A DNA stretch of 64,000 nucleotides, from positions 612,059-676,058 of the forward strand of contig NZ_QJTK01000001.1 in assembly GCF_003217355.1 (NCBI RefSeq), given 5' to 3'. Source of the stretch: Rhodobacter viridis (GTDB taxonomy: Bacteria > Pseudomonadota > Alphaproteobacteria > Rhodobacterales > Rhodobacteraceae). The notes below the pieces were generated by a model. The model ran no database searches and was not told where the DNA came from. It saw nothing but the letters and a program-made list of their open reading frames with translations. Position 1 is the stretch's first letter, and each line of letters starts with the position of its first letter. The position numbers and the translations under genes are program-made. Shown here piece after piece: positions 1 to 10,502 of this stretch.

Positions 1-47
1 CCCCCACCCTCGACGAGCGCGTCACCCGCACCTTCTGCGGCACCTGA
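1..47 (+). CDS. Possible 3' end of an upstream gene
   Basis: In frame 3 the window opens with an uninterrupted stretch of 14 codons reading PTLDERVTRTFCGT, followed by TGA at 45-47. It has the look of a coding tail and lies just before the transporter gene on the same strand. The stretch is too short to assign a family, and it could be chance, since GC-rich DNA stays open easily. Confidence 0.3.
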   Translation, partial: PTLDERVTRTFCGT

Positions 48-106
48 CTTGTGGCGGATACAATCGCACGCTGGACCTTTGAGTGGCGCGCTGGCAGGGG
101 ACCGCC

Positions 107-997
107 ATGGGACATGGTGTTGAAAATCTCCGCGGAAGTCTGCTGATGGTGCTTGCGATGGCGGGCTTCGCCATCGAGGACATGTGCGTCAAATTCCTGG
201 CCGGGCACATGCCCGTGGGCGAGGTGCTGATGCTGCTTGGCATCGGCGGCACGGCGATCTTTGCCACGCTCGCGCTGCGCAAGGGCGACCGGCTGTTTTC
301 ACGCGACCTTCTGGCACCCGCGGTGATCGGGCGCAATTTCGGCGAACTGATCGGCACGCTTGCCTTTGTTTGCGCCGTCGCCTTCACGCCGCTCGCGCAG
401 GCGTCGGCAATCCTGCAGGCGACGCCCTTGGCGGTGACGCTGGGGGCTGCGCTTTTCCTTGGCGAGCATGTCGGCTGGCGGCGCTGGTTGGCGATCGGCG
501 TCGGTTTTGCGGGCGTGCTGATCGTGATCCGCCCCGGCACCGAGGGGTTTTCGGTGCTGTCGCTTTTCGCCGTCGTCGGCGTTCTGGGCCTTGCCGCGCG
601 CGATGTGGTGACGCGTCGCGTGCCGAAGTCGATCACCTCGATGCAGCTCGCAACCTACGGATTTGCTTCGGTGATTCCGGCGGGGGCAATGCTGATCCCG
701 TTTCAGGGGCCGGTGGTGATGCCGAGCGCCTTCGATCTCGCCTCGATCGCGGCAGCGCTGATCTTTGGCACGGCGGGCTATTATGCGCTGATCGCGGCGA
801 TGCGGATTGGCGAAGTCGCGGTGATCACCCCCTTCCGCTACACGCGGCTGATCTTTGCGCTGATCATCGGCGCGACCGTTTTTGCCGAAGCGCCCGACCG
901 CTGGACGCTGATCGGCGGCGCGGTCATCGTCGCCTCGGGTCTTTACACGCTGGCCCGTCAGCGCCGTCTGGCCAAGGCGCAAGTCCCCGCCGCCTGA
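107..997 (+). CDS. DMT-superfamily (EamA) inner-membrane transporter
   Basis: Drug/metabolite exporter of about 296 residues, very hydrophobic throughout, with the usual ten predicted membrane segments in two EamA repeats (roughly residues 10-140 and 150-285). The first helix starts around LLMVLAMAGFAIEDMCVKF, and the C-terminus is a short basic tail. ATG 107 is preferred over GTG 83 because AGGGGA lies six bases upstream of it and the extra eight residues of the longer form add nothing recognisable. The substrate cannot be read from sequence; members of this family export amino acids, nucleotides or amphipathic compounds. It stands alone upstream of eno with a 115-base gap. Confidence 0.85.
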   Translation: MGHGVENLRGSLLMVLAMAGFAIEDMCVKFLAGHMPVGEVLMLLGIGGTAIFATLALRKGDRLFSRDLLAPAVIGRNFGELIGTLAFVCAVAFTPLAQASAILQATPLAVTLGAALFLGEHVGWRRWLAIGVGFAGVLIVIRPGTEGFSVLSLFAVVGVLGLAARDVVTRRVPKSITSMQLATYGFASVIPAGAMLIPFQGPVVMPSAFDLASIAAALIFGTAGYYALIAAMRIGEVAVITPFRYTRLIFALIIGATVFAEAPDRWTLIGGAVIVASGLYTLARQRRLAKAQVPAA

Positions 998-1028
998 CGC
1001 AAAAATTTCACGCGAAGTCGGACGCTAA

Positions 1029-2387
<1,359 letters not shown>

Positions 2388-2397
2388 GCCGTTCGGC

Positions 2398-2502
2398 TTC
2401 TTCTTGGTCCAAATACGCAAATCCCGCCGGAGGCCCTGTGCCCCCGGCGGTTTTTCTTTGACTTTGAAGCCTGCGGCGGGCGTATTTGCGCCAAGAAGAA
2501 AC
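2398..2502. repeat. Intergenic palindromic repeat pair, TTCTTGG/CAAATACGC type
   Basis: TTCTTCTTGGTCCAAATACG at 2398-2417 and its near inverse CGTATTTGCGCCAAGAAGAA at 2481-2500 face each other around the eno terminator. Similar half-units recur at about 29.48, 37.35, 37.39, 41.05 and 41.09 kb, always outside genes. Confidence 0.75.
2424..2456 (+). terminator. Rho-independent terminator of eno
   Basis: The inverted repeat CCGCCGG (2424-2430) / CCGGCGG (2444-2450) is followed directly by TTTTTCTTT. It lies 36 bases after the eno stop codon, inside a pair of inverted copies of the intergenic repeat. Confidence 0.85.
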
Positions 2503-2514
2503 CCGGAGGGGATC

Positions 2515-2943
2515 ATGGGCGCGGCAGATCGGATCATCGCGAAACTCGGGCTGGAACCGCATCCCGAGGGCGGCTGGTATCGCCAGACATGGATTGCCGA
2601 GGCGGAACCGGGCCTGCGTCCGGCAGGCACGGCGATCCTGTTCTTGCTCAAGGCGGGCGAGGCAAGCCATTGGCACCGGGTCGATGCCGCCGAGATCTGG
2701 CATTACCACGCGGGCGCGGCGCTTGAATTGCGGATCGCCGCAAGCGACGCCGGGCCGGTGACGCGGCTGCGGCTTGGCCCCGACGTGCTCGGCGCCGAGG
2801 TCGTGCAAGGCATCGTGCCGGTCGGCCATTGGCAGGCGGCTCGGACACTTGGCGACTGGACGCTGGTCGGCTGCACCGTCAGCCCAGGCTTTCGCTTCGA
2901 AGGCTTCGAGATGGCCGCGCCGGGGTTCGAGATCCCAGACTGA
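2515..2943 (+). CDS. Cupin_5 / DUF985-family protein
   Basis: A 142-residue single-domain cupin. Family signatures are HPEGGWYRQTW near the N-terminus, the metal-site-like stretch SHWHRVDAAEIWHYH, and the C-terminal GCTVSPGFRFEGFEMA. Members of this family are thought to bind small ligands or sugars, but no reaction is established, so function is unassigned. ATG 2515 follows GGAGGGG at good spacing; longer upstream readings would run back through the eno terminator and repeat. Its stop codon abuts that of the convergent DUF2798 gene with no gap. Confidence 0.85.
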   Translation: MGAADRIIAKLGLEPHPEGGWYRQTWIAEAEPGLRPAGTAILFLLKAGEASHWHRVDAAEIWHYHAGAALELRIAASDAGPVTRLRLGPDVLGAEVVQGIVPVGHWQAARTLGDWTLVGCTVSPGFRFEGFEMAAPGFEIPD

Positions 2944-3198
2944 TCAGCCCTCGCGCACTGTCCGGTGCATCACGAGGAAGGCGAGCTTGAACGACAGCGG
3001 GCCGACGCCGAGCGAGAGCAGGAAGGCCACCGGCCAGGCGGTCAGCCAGTTGCGCAGCCAGATCAGCGCCCAGCCCTCGGGGAAGCCGTGCGGCAGGATG
3101 GAGAAGAGGAAGGTCATCATCAGCGCCATCAGGCAGGAGATGAAGACCTGCGCCAGAATGATGGTCAGCTTTTCGCGTTTGGGATCGGGTTTTTGCAT
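2944..3198 (-). CDS. DUF2798-family small membrane protein
   Basis: An 84-residue protein with two membrane segments (about residues 13-33 and 50-75) joined by a short loop containing HGFPEGWALIWLRNW, which fits the DUF2798 two-helix family. The N-terminus is charged (KPDPKREK). The function is unknown for the family. It ends at the base next to the stop of the convergent cupin gene. Confidence 0.75.
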   Translation of the reverse strand: MQKPDPKREKLTIILAQVFISCLMALMMTFLFSILPHGFPEGWALIWLRNWLTAWPVAFLLSLGVGPLSFKLAFLVMHRTVREG

Positions 3199-3348
3199 GG
3201 TCTCTCTCGATAAAGTGCCGCGGGTTCGAGATCGACTAGCTCCCGCCCGAAGGGCGGTGACCGGGATAACCTGACCGGTCTTACGTTTTTCGGCTGAGGC
3301 TCAGATAGGGGCGCGCCGAGATTCGGTCAAGGGGGCTGACCTGCCCCC

Positions 3349-3765
3349 TCAGCTCCAGACGCCGCGCTTGAAGAGATCGGAAAGGTCGGTCAACCAGCTT
3401 GCGGGCGGCAGATCGCGCACGGCCAGGGTCATCAGCAACAGCACGGCAATCAGGGCCAGGCCCACCTCGCGCCGGTGCGAAAGCGTGCGGGTGCTCGCCT
3501 GCCACAGCAGGTTGGTGATCACCGGCCAATGCAGCCAGATGTGCCAGCCCACCGCGAAGAGGAAGAAGACGCCGAGCGTCAGATGCAGGCTTTCCCATTG
3601 CGCGCGGGAGAGGAAGGCAAGACGCCAGCCGATCTCTTGCGCGATCCGCCCGGAGGGGGCGATCGCGACCGCAAGGCCCGAGACGGCAAGGCCGAGGAAG
3701 GTGAAGCCCGCCAGAAAGACCGCGGCGGCCCGGTTCGAAAACGGTTGGGAAGCAAGGTGTGTCAT
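3349..3765 (-). CDS. DUF4405-type cytochrome b-like membrane protein
   Basis: A 138-residue protein with about four membrane helices. Helix 2-3 carries regularly spaced histidines (ESLHLTLGVFF and GWHIWLHW), the pattern of the heme-binding DUF4405 / cytochrome-b561-like fold. ATG 3765 is chosen because AGGAGG lies just upstream; the longer open frame reaching 3951 overlaps anmK and is low-complexity arginine-rich. A heme role is inferred from the histidines only. It lies just downstream of anmK on the same strand, so the two may be co-transcribed. Confidence 0.75.
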   Translation of the reverse strand: MTHLASQPFSNRAAAVFLAGFTFLGLAVSGLAVAIAPSGRIAQEIGWRLAFLSRAQWESLHLTLGVFFLFAVGWHIWLHWPVITNLLWQASTRTLSHRREVGLALIAVLLLMTLAVRDLPPASWLTDLSDLFKRGVWS

Positions 3766-3814
3766 CGCATCCTCCTGTCGTTTCCACTGATACGCAGAAG
3801 GGGGCGATTTCCGT

Positions 3815-4960
3815 CTATCCCCGCGGGCGGCTGACCTTGCCGCCGCCCACCAGCGCCGCAACGCCGGTCGTCGAGGGCCCTGAAGTCGGCAGGCCGCGGG
3901 CGACGCGGACGGCGAGATAGGCGAAGGCCTGCGCCTCGAGCATGTCGCCATCGAGGCCGATGTCTTCGATCGGCGCCACCGGACAGGGCAGCCGCGCGTC
4001 CAGTTCCGCCATCAGCGCCGCGTTGAGACGCCCCCCGCCCGAGACCAGAACGCATTCGGGCGGGCTCGGGAAATGCTCGAAACCGCGGGCGACCGCGGCG
4101 GCGGCACAGGCGGTGAGCGTTGCCACCGCATCCGCATCATCAAGCCGATCGACAAAGGACAAGGCCGCGCCGAATTCGTTGCGGTCGAGCGATTTCGGCG
4201 GCATGCGGAAGAAATGCCGATGACCGAGGAAAGCGGTCACGGCGGCCTCGTCCACCCGCCCTTTCAGCGCCAGCGCGCCGCCGATATCGGCCGCAGCCCC
4301 CAGACGATGCCGCATCAGATCGTCGATCGGCGCATTCGCCGGGCCGGTGTCGAAGGCGAGAACGGCCCCCTCGGCCTCGGGCGCCGCGTGGCGCGGATCG
4401 AGCCACGTGACGTTGCCGACGCCGCCCAGATTGAGAAAGGCGCAAGGCGTGGTGAGCCCGGCCCATCGCGCGCAGGCGAAGTGGAAGAAGGGCACCAAAG
4501 GCGCCCCCTGCCCGCCCATCTCGACATCCATCGAGCGGAAATCCCAGACGACCGGCTGGCCCAAAACCTCGGCCAGAACCGCGCCATCGCCCGCTTGATG
4601 CGTGCGCCGTTTCCCGTGCAGGGCGTTCGGATCATGCGCGAGGGTCTGGCCGTGAAAGCCCACCAGCACCTCGCCCGCCGCTTCGGGCAGGTCGGCCAGA
4701 AGACCCGAGAGCAGTTCGGCATGCGCGGTCTCGACCACCTCGGCGGCTTCGGCCACGCCATCCTCGCCCTGCCAGCGGCCAAGCGCCTGATGGATGACGC
4801 CGCGCTCGGCGGGGGTGTAGGGGCGATAGGCGCTGGGGCCGAAATCGAGGATCGCATGGCCGTCGGTCAAGAGCGCCGCCGCGTCGACCCCGTCAAGCGA
4901 GGTTCCCGACATCGTGCCGATGGCCCAGACCGGCCCCGTTTTTGCGCCCGTTTTCAACAT
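3815..4960 (-). CDS. anmK: Anhydro-N-acetylmuramic acid kinase
   Basis: Phosphorylates and opens 1,6-anhydro-MurNAc during recycling of cell-wall turnover products, giving MurNAc-6-phosphate. The 381-residue product has the N-terminal phosphate loop [12 protein letters not shown], the substrate-region [10 protein letters not shown], the [11 protein letters not shown] motif and a C-terminal [12 protein letters not shown] motif, all characteristic of AnmK. The ATG at 4960 follows AGGGGAAGAG; the longer frame to 5014 would run back over the tyrS control region. It is divergent from tyrS, with 59 bases between the two start codons. Confidence 0.95.
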   Translation of the reverse strand: MLKTGAKTGPVWAIGTMSGTSLDGVDAAALLTDGHAILDFGPSAYRPYTPAERGVIHQALGRWQGEDGVAEAAEVVETAHAELLSGLLADLPEAAGEVLVGFHGQTLAHDPNALHGKRRTHQAGDGAVLAEVLGQPVVWDFRSMDVEMGGQGAPLVPFFHFACARWAGLTTPCAFLNLGGVGNVTWLDPRHAAPEAEGAVLAFDTGPANAPIDDLMRHRLGAAADIGGALALKGRVDEAAVTAFLGHRHFFRMPPKSLDRNEFGAALSFVDRLDDADAVATLTACAAAAVARGFEHFPSPPECVLVSGGGRLNAALMAELDARLPCPVAPIEDIGLDGDMLEAQAFAYLAVRVARGLPTSGPSTTGVAALVGGGKVSRPRG

Positions 4961-5019
4961 CTCTTCCCCTTTTGCGCTTGCGCCGATATACGCATGGGGC
5001 CAGCCAAGGGACAAGCACG

Positions 5020-6270
5020 ATGACTTATCATCCGAAATCGGAATTCCTGCGCGTCATTATCGAGCGCGGTTTTCTGGCCGATTGCACCGATCTTCAGGAA
5101 CTCGACGCCGCTTTGGCGGGGGGGATGGTCACCTGCTATATCGGCTATGATGCCACGGCGGCCTCGCTGCATGTCGGGCATCTTCTGAATATCATGCTGT
5201 TGCGCTGGTTCCAGAAGACCGGGCACAAGCCGATCACGCTGATGGGCGGGGGCACGACGAAGGTGGGCGATCCGAGCTTCCGCAGCGAGGAACGGCCGCT
5301 GCTGACGCCCGAAAAGATCGACGAGAACATCGCCGGAATGCAGCGGGTCTTTGCGCGCTATCTTGATTACAAGGACGAAGGCAATGGCGCGCTGATGCGC
5401 AACAATGCCGAATGGCTTGATGATCTGAACTACCTCGACTTCCTGCGCGATATCGGGCGGCATTTCTCGGTCAACCGGATGCTGAGCTTCGAATCGGTGA
5501 AGTCGCGGCTCGATCGCGAGCAGTCGCTGAGCTTCCTCGAATTCAACTACATGATCCTGCAGGCCTATGATTTCCTTGAGCTGAACCGCCGCTATGGCTG
5601 TCTGCTGCAGATGGGGGGCTCGGATCAGTGGGGCAATATCGTCAACGGCATCGATCTGACGCGCCGAGTGCTGGATCGCGAGATCTTCGGGCTGACGACG
5701 CCGCTGCTGACCACCTCGGACGGGCGCAAGATGGGCAAGTCGCAGGGGGGCGCGGTCTGGCTGAGTGGCGAGATGCTGTCGCCTTACGAGTTCTGGCAGT
5801 TCTGGCGCAACACCACCGATGCCGATGTGGGGCGGTTCCTGAAGCTTTACACCGATCTGCCGGTCGCGGAATGCGAGCGTCTGGGCAAGCTCGAGGGCTC
5901 GGAAATCAACGGCGCGAAGATCATTCTGGCGAATGAAGTGACGCGGCTTCTGCACGGCGCCGAAGCGGCGGCCGCGGCCGAGGCCACGGCGCGCGAGGTC
6001 TTTGAAAAAGGCGGCGTGGGCGAGGATCTGCCGACGCTGAGCCTCGGCGCCGAGGAAGTGGCCGAGGGGATCAGCCTTGCGCAGCTCGTCGTGCGGTCGG
6101 GCCTCGCCAAGACCGGCAAGGACGGCAAGCGGCTGATTTCCGAGGGCGGGCTGAAAGTCAATGACGAGATCTGCACCGATGCCGGGCGGATGTTCGCGCC
6201 CGCCGATCTGGCCGCACCGGTGAAGCTGAGCGCGGGGAAGAAACGCCATGCGCTGGTGAGCCTGGGCTGA
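5020..6270 (+). CDS. tyrS: Tyrosyl-tRNA synthetase
   Basis: Class I aminoacyl-tRNA synthetase charging tRNA-Tyr. The 416-residue product shows the HIGH-type motif HVGHL in its Rossmann domain, the GGSDQWGNI tyrosine-site motif, the KMSKS-type loop KMGKS, and a C-terminal S4-like RNA-binding domain (about residues 345-416, including [20 protein letters not shown]). The start [10 protein letters not shown] matches the usual beginning of this family; the open frame continues upstream into anmK without a better start. A bidirectional terminator follows. Confidence 0.98.
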   Translation: MTYHPKSEFLRVIIERGFLADCTDLQELDAALAGGMVTCYIGYDATAASLHVGHLLNIMLLRWFQKTGHKPITLMGGGTTKVGDPSFRSEERPLLTPEKIDENIAGMQRVFARYLDYKDEGNGALMRNNAEWLDDLNYLDFLRDIGRHFSVNRMLSFESVKSRLDREQSLSFLEFNYMILQAYDFLELNRRYGCLLQMGGSDQWGNIVNGIDLTRRVLDREIFGLTTPLLTTSDGRKMGKSQGGAVWLSGEMLSPYEFWQFWRNTTDADVGRFLKLYTDLPVAECERLGKLEGSEINGAKIILANEVTRLLHGAEAAAAAEATAREVFEKGGVGEDLPTLSLGAEEVAEGISLAQLVVRSGLAKTGKDGKRLISEGGLKVNDEICTDAGRMFAPADLAAPVKLSAGKKRHALVSLG

Positions 6271-6280
6271 GCAAGGCCGG

Positions 6281-6395
6281 GGCTCTGCCCCGGACCCCGG
6301 GATATTTGAGGCAAGATAAAGGAAAAGGGCGCTCCTGACGGGCGCCCTTTTATCTTGCGTCAAATATCTCGGGGGTCAGGGGGCAGAGCCCCCTG
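6281..6395. repeat. Large palindromic repeat, ATCTTGC/CAAATATC type
   Basis: GATATTTGAGGCAAGATAAA (6301-6320) is mirrored by TTTATCTTGCGTCAAATATC (6350-6369). Each flank also carries a G/C hairpin of the GGGGC.GAGCCCC kind (6281-6293 and 6373-6392). The whole acts as an extended inverted repeat centred on the terminator between convergent tyrS and the cyclophilin gene. Confidence 0.75.
6323..6351. terminator. Bidirectional rho-independent terminator
   Basis: A perfect ten-base stem AAAAGGGCGC / GCGCCCTTTT with a nine-base loop, A-flanked on the left and T-flanked on the right. It lies between the convergent tyrS and cyclophilin genes and can serve both. Confidence 0.85.
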
Positions 6396-6403
6396 TGCCA
6401 GCG

Positions 6404-6985
6404 TCATTCGATCGTGGCTTTGACGATGTAGTCCGGATCTTCGACGAGACCGTTCATCTCGGGCGCGCCCTTCTTCAGCTTGTCGACCAGATCCATGCCT
6501 TCGACCACATGGCCGACGATGGTGTATTGGCCGTCGAGATGCGGCGCAGCGTCGAACATGATGAAGAACTGGCTGTTGGCCGAGTCGGGGCTCGCCGAAC
6601 GGGCCATGCCGACCATGCCGCGGGTGAAGGAGCGGTTCGAGAATTCCGCCGGAAGGTCGCCGTATTTCGACCCGCCCATGCCCGCCATCGACAGATCGCC
6701 GCCGCGCTTGCCGAATTGCACGTCGCCGGTCTGCGCCATGAAGCCCTCGATCACGCGGTGGAAGACCACGTCGTCGTAGGCATGTTCATTGGCAAGCTGG
6801 GTGATGCGCTCGACATGTTGCGGCGCGACATCGGGCGACAGGTCGATGACGACCTTGCCCGAAACGCCCCCCCCGATTTCAAGCACGAGGTTCGGACCCG
6901 GGCCGTCGGGCGCGGTGGTGCCATCCTGCGCCATCGCCCCCGTGGCCGCGAAGGCCAGTGCCGTGGCGAGAAGCAGCTTACGCAT
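6404..6985 (-). CDS. Periplasmic cyclophilin-type peptidyl-prolyl isomerase
   Basis: A 193-residue protein with a classic signal peptide (MRKLLLATALAFAATGAMA, cleavage near residue 19) followed by one cyclophilin domain. Catalytic and substrate-groove motifs are visible: VVFHRVIEGFMAQTGD, RGMVGMARS, NSQFFIMF and LDGQYTIVGHV. It probably assists folding of exported proteins. Its start overlaps the end of the upstream cytoplasmic cyclophilin gene by eight bases, so the pair is translationally coupled and looks like a duplication with one copy re-targeted to the periplasm. Confidence 0.93.
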   Translation of the reverse strand: MRKLLLATALAFAATGAMAQDGTTAPDGPGPNLVLEIGGGVSGKVVIDLSPDVAPQHVERITQLANEHAYDDVVFHRVIEGFMAQTGDVQFGKRGGDLSMAGMGGSKYGDLPAEFSNRSFTRGMVGMARSASPDSANSQFFIMFDAAPHLDGQYTIVGHVVEGMDLVDKLKKGAPEMNGLVEDPDYIVKATIE

Positions 6986-7484
6986 CGGCCGCCACCCGCA
7001 CGGTGATCATCCGGTCCGGCGACGCCGGCGGCTCGCCGCGGGCGATCTTGTCGACGAATTCCATCCCCGAGATCACCTGACCGTAGACGGTGTATTGGCC
7101 GTTCAGGAAATTGTTGTCGGCGAAGTTGATGAAGAACTGGCTGTTGGCCGAATTCGGGTTCATCGAGCGCGCCGCGCCAAGCGAGCCGCGCGCATGCGGG
7201 ACCTTGGAGAACTCGGCCTTCAGGTCGGGGTATTGCGACCCGCCCGTGCCGGCGCGGCGCGGGTTGTAGTCCTTTTCCATGTTCGCATTTTCGACGTCGC
7301 CCGTCTGCGCCATGAAGCCGTCGATCACACGGTGGAAGGCCACGTTGTCATAGGCGCCATCGCGGGCCAGTTGCTTCATCCGCTCGCAGTGCAGCGGCGC
7401 CACATCGGTGAGCAGCTCGATCACCACGGGCCCATCCTTGAGGGTGATGATGATGGTGTTTTCGGGATCCTTGATCTCGGCCAT
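6978..7484 (-). CDS. ppiB: Cytoplasmic cyclophilin-type peptidyl-prolyl isomerase
   Basis: A 168-residue single-domain cyclophilin without a signal peptide. It carries VAFHRVIDGFMAQTGD, RGSLGAARS, NSQFFINFADN and LNGQYTVYGQV, as expected for an active prolyl isomerase. ATG 7484 (MAEIKDPENT) has AGGAGAG just upstream and matches the compact start of alphaproteobacterial PpiB; the open frame to 7634 reads into the divergent pgk leader. It is first in a two-gene operon with the periplasmic paralogue and is divergent from pgk. Confidence 0.93.
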   Translation of the reverse strand: MAEIKDPENTIIITLKDGPVVIELLTDVAPLHCERMKQLARDGAYDNVAFHRVIDGFMAQTGDVENANMEKDYNPRRAGTGGSQYPDLKAEFSKVPHARGSLGAARSMNPNSANSQFFINFADNNFLNGQYTVYGQVISGMEFVDKIARGEPPASPDRMITVRVAADA

Positions 7485-7693
7485 GGGGCTCTCCTGAATT
7501 TGGTCTGGGCGCAACTTAAGGGCTGGGAGGCGCCAAGGAAAGGGCAAAGCGGTGCGGGAATTTCGTCGCAGCCGGGCGAGTTTTCGGCCCCCAAGGGGGG
7601 GAGAGGCGTTGACGCCCCCCACACATCCGGGCAATTTTGCGCGAGCCGCAGGTGGACGGCCCCCACCTCGCGACCCACAACTGGAGAACGGAC

Positions 7694-8884
7694 ATGGCTT
7701 GGAAAACGCTCGACGAGATGGATCTTGCGGGCAAGGTGGTGCTGGTGCGCGTGGACATCAACGTGCCGGTGGAAAACGGGGTGGTGACCGACGCGACGCG
7801 GATCGAGAAGATCGCGCCCACGGTCAAGGACATCCTCGCCAAGGGTGGCAAGCCGGTGTTGCTGGCGCATTTCGGTCGTCCGAAAGGCAAGCCCGTCGCG
7901 GAAATGAGCCTGCGTCCGCTGGTGCCGGAACTGGCCAAGGCGCTGGGTGTGACGGTGAAATTCGCCGAGGACTGCATCGGCGCGCCAGCGAAGACCGCCG
8001 TGGCGGCGCTGGCCGCGGGCGAGGTTCTGCTCTTGGAAAACACCCGCTTCCACGCCGGTGAGGAAAAGAACGACCCCGAACTGAGCGCCGCGATGGCGGC
8101 GCTGGGCGAGATCTATGTGAACGACGCCTTCTCGGCGGCGCACCGCGCGCATTCCTCGACCGAAGGCGTGGCGCATATCCTGCCGTCCGCGGCGGGTCGT
8201 CTGATGGAAGCGGAACTGAAGGCGCTGGAAGCGGCGCTGGGCAATCCGGTGCGGCCGGTGACGGCGGTTGTCGGTGGCGCCAAGGTCTCGACCAAGCTTG
8301 ATCTTCTGGGCAACCTTGTCAGCAAGGTCGACCATCTGGTGATCGGCGGCGGCATGGCGAACACCTTCCTGGTGGCGCAGGGCATCGATGTCGGCAAGTC
8401 GCTTGCTGAACGCGAGATGGCCGATACCGCACGCGAGATCCTCGAAAAGGCCAAGGCCGCGGGCTGCGCGATTCACCTGCCCGCCGATGTGGTGGTGGCG
8501 CGCGAGTTCAAGGCTGGCGCCGCGAACGAGGTCGTCGGCAATGCCGATTGCCCCTCGGATGCGATGATCCTCGACGCCGGGCCGAAGTCGGTCGAAGAGA
8601 TCGCCAAGGTGTTCGAAGCCTCGAAAACGCTGATCTGGAACGGTCCGCTCGGCGCCTTTGAAATCGCGCCCTTCGATGCGGCGACGAATGCGGCGGCGCA
8701 GAAGGCGGCGGATCTGACCAAGGCGGGCAAGCTGGTGTCGGTGGCGGGCGGTGGCGACACTGTGGCCGCGCTGAACAAGGCGGGTGCTGCGGAAGATTTC
8801 AGCTACATCTCGACCGCGGGCGGCGCTTTCCTCGAGTGGATGGAAGGCAAGGAACTGCCCGGCGTTGCGGCGCTGACGAAATAA
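7694..8884 (+). CDS. pgk: Phosphoglycerate kinase
   Basis: Interconverts 1,3-bisphosphoglycerate and 3-phosphoglycerate with ATP formation. The 396-residue length is standard. Motifs are [12 protein letters not shown] (substrate-binding Arg/Asp/Asn, about residues 18-29), LAHFGRPKG, the hinge-region [16 protein letters not shown] and the nucleotide loop GGGDTVAA near the C-terminus. ATG 7694 follows GGAGAACGG; the upstream in-frame start at 7637 adds a non-conserved leader. A strong terminator follows. Confidence 0.98.
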   Translation: MAWKTLDEMDLAGKVVLVRVDINVPVENGVVTDATRIEKIAPTVKDILAKGGKPVLLAHFGRPKGKPVAEMSLRPLVPELAKALGVTVKFAEDCIGAPAKTAVAALAAGEVLLLENTRFHAGEEKNDPELSAAMAALGEIYVNDAFSAAHRAHSSTEGVAHILPSAAGRLMEAELKALEAALGNPVRPVTAVVGGAKVSTKLDLLGNLVSKVDHLVIGGGMANTFLVAQGIDVGKSLAEREMADTAREILEKAKAAGCAIHLPADVVVAREFKAGAANEVVGNADCPSDAMILDAGPKSVEEIAKVFEASKTLIWNGPLGAFEIAPFDAATNAAAQKAADLTKAGKLVSVAGGGDTVAALNKAGAAEDFSYISTAGGAFLEWMEGKELPGVAALTK

Positions 8885-8910
8885 GCTTGCCCGATTGCGA
8901 CGGGTTACGG

Positions 8911-8941
8911 TCGGGGCGCTGCGAAGCGCCCCGATTTTTTC
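8911..8941 (+). terminator. Rho-independent terminator of pgk
   Basis: A ten-base perfect stem TCGGGGCGCT / AGCGCCCCGA with tetraloop GCGA, followed by TTTTTT. It begins 27 bases after the pgk stop. Confidence 0.93.
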
Positions 8942-9060
8942 ATGACGGCTTCGCTGTTAGCGAAACCGGAATTGCATCCTTTGTCACAAGAGTTTAACCG
9001 GGTGCTGCAATTGCAAAGTCGCTGCCCGGAATGGTCCGGGCCCAGGATCGGGGGTCGAAT

Positions 9061-9945
9061 ATGGCGAAGACGATGATGGAACACATGCGCAAGGGCGAAG
9101 GCTTCATCGCCGCTCTTGACCAGTCGGGCGGCTCGACGCCGAAGGCGCTGCGGCTCTATGGCATCACCGAAGACGCCTATTCGAACGAAACCGAAATGTA
9201 CGACCTGATCCACGCGATGCGCGCGCGGATCATCAAGTCGTCGGCCTTCACCGGCGACAAGGTGGTCGGTGCGATCCTGTTCGAACAGACGATGGACCGC
9301 GACATCGACGGCATCCCGACCGCCACCTATCTGTGGGAAAAGCGCGGCGTCGTGCCCTTCCTGAAGATCGACAAGGGTCTGGAAGAAGAAAAGAACGGCT
9401 GCCAGATGCTGAAGGCGATGCCGACGCTGGACGCGCTGTTGGAGCGCGCCGCGGAAGCCGGGATCTTTGGCACGAAAGAGCGTTCGGTGATTTCGGCCGC
9501 TGATCCGATGGGCATTGCCTCGGTCGTGGCGCAGCAGTTCGAAGTGGGCGAACAGGTTCTGGGCGCGGGCATGGTTCCGATCCTCGAACCCGAGGTGACG
9601 ATCTCGATCGCCGACAAGATCGACGCCGAAGCGATGCTGCGCGATGCGCTGCTGGCCGGTCTCGAAACCGTGTCGTCGCCGGTGATGCTGAAGCTCAGCC
9701 TGCCGACGATCGACAACTTCTATCTGCCGCTCGTCGAGCATCCGAACGTGATCAAGGTCGTGGCGCTGTCGGGGGGCTATGCCCGCAACGACGCGAATGC
9801 GATTCTGGCCCGCAACAAGGGCATGATCGCGTCCTTCAGCCGCGCGCTGACCGAAGGGCTGACCGCGCAGATGACCGATGCGGAATTCGACGCGGCGCTC
9901 GGCGAAGCGATCGACAGCATCTACCGCGCCTCGATCGCCGGTTGA
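9061..9945 (+). CDS. fda: Class I fructose-bisphosphate aldolase (short bacterial type)
   Basis: Cleaves or forms fructose-1,6-bisphosphate through a lysine Schiff base. The 294-residue product matches the compact bacterial class I aldolase: the GFIAALDQSGGSTPKAL start region, RIIKSSAFTGDKVVGAILFE, the basic/acid site stretch IPILEPEV-like PILEPEVTIS, and the likely Schiff-base lysine in VMLKLSLPT (about residue 212). ATG 9061 follows a G-rich sequence (GGGGG). It sits between pgk and the pyruvate dehydrogenase genes in a run of glycolytic genes on the same strand. Confidence 0.93.
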   Translation: MAKTMMEHMRKGEGFIAALDQSGGSTPKALRLYGITEDAYSNETEMYDLIHAMRARIIKSSAFTGDKVVGAILFEQTMDRDIDGIPTATYLWEKRGVVPFLKIDKGLEEEKNGCQMLKAMPTLDALLERAAEAGIFGTKERSVISAADPMGIASVVAQQFEVGEQVLGAGMVPILEPEVTISIADKIDAEAMLRDALLAGLETVSSPVMLKLSLPTIDNFYLPLVEHPNVIKVVALSGGYARNDANAILARNKGMIASFSRALTEGLTAQMTDAEFDAALGEAIDSIYRASIAG

Positions 9946-9966
9946 TCTGCGTATAAGGTAATCCCG

Positions 9967-9990
9967 CGGGCCCCCATTGGGGGCCCGTTT
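9967..9990 (+). terminator. Probable terminator after fda
   Basis: A nine-base inverted repeat CGGGCCCCC / GGGGGCCCG around ATT, followed by a short TTTG tract. It lies 21 bases after the fda stop. Confidence 0.7.
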
Positions 9991-10070
9991 GCGTTCCGGG
10001 CCTTTTCACGCCAGCGCCTTTGTGGCAAGGTTGTGCCAACGTCCGTCAGAGGCCGCATGAGAGGCACAGC

Positions 10071-10370
10071 ATGAATCTTCCGAAAGGCCCAAGGGTCGCC
10101 CCCTTCGTCTTCTATTCCGCCGCCACCGTGCTTGGGCTCAAATTCGCCTTTGCCGCGATGCAGGGGCCGAATGGCATCTTCCATCGCGTTCAGGTCGATG
10201 CCGAGATCGAGAAACTGACGGTCGAGCGCGACAAGCTGAAAGCCGAGGAAGAGCGGATGGCGAATCTGACGCGGCGGTTGTCGGACGATTATCTCGACCT
10301 TGATCTGCTTGATGAACGCGCGCGCGAGGTGCTGGGCACGCTGCGCGGCGATGAAATCGTGATCCGTTAA
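10071..10370 (+). CDS. Septum formation initiator family protein (FtsB/DivIC-like)
   Basis: A 99-residue bitopic protein: a short basic cytoplasmic N-terminus, one membrane helix (about residues 9-29) and a periplasmic coiled coil (DAEIEKLTVERDKLKAEEER, roughly residues 42-75), which is the FtsB/DivIC architecture. It probably joins the divisome subcomplex with FtsL and FtsQ. ATG 10071 follows GAGAGG. The position directly before pdhA is common in alphaproteobacteria. Assignment to FtsB specifically rests on topology and context. Confidence 0.8.
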   Translation: MNLPKGPRVAPFVFYSAATVLGLKFAFAAMQGPNGIFHRVQVDAEIEKLTVERDKLKAEEERMANLTRRLSDDYLDLDLLDERAREVLGTLRGDEIVIR

Positions 10371-10392
10371 GCGATCCTAAAGCCTGTTTTTG

Positions 10393-10420
10393 CGCCCGCA
10401 CGGCTTCGTGCGGGCGTTTT
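10393..10420 (+). terminator. Rho-independent terminator between ftsB-like gene and pdhA
   Basis: A ten-base stem CGCCCGCACG / CGTGCGGGCG with loop GCTT, followed by TTTT. It separates the division gene from the pyruvate dehydrogenase operon. Confidence 0.85.
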
Positions 10421-10502
10421 GCGTTCACGCGATTGCATCTTTTCGTCGCATGCTGTAGAGAATGGTTTAACGTTGAACTATCACGACTTGGGAGGCTGTC
10501 CG

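Noticed and set aside
3766..3951. Longer N-terminus for the cytochrome b-like protein
   Set aside because: Would overlap anmK and is low-complexity Arg/Pro/Ser; AGGAGG before ATG 3765 decides the start.
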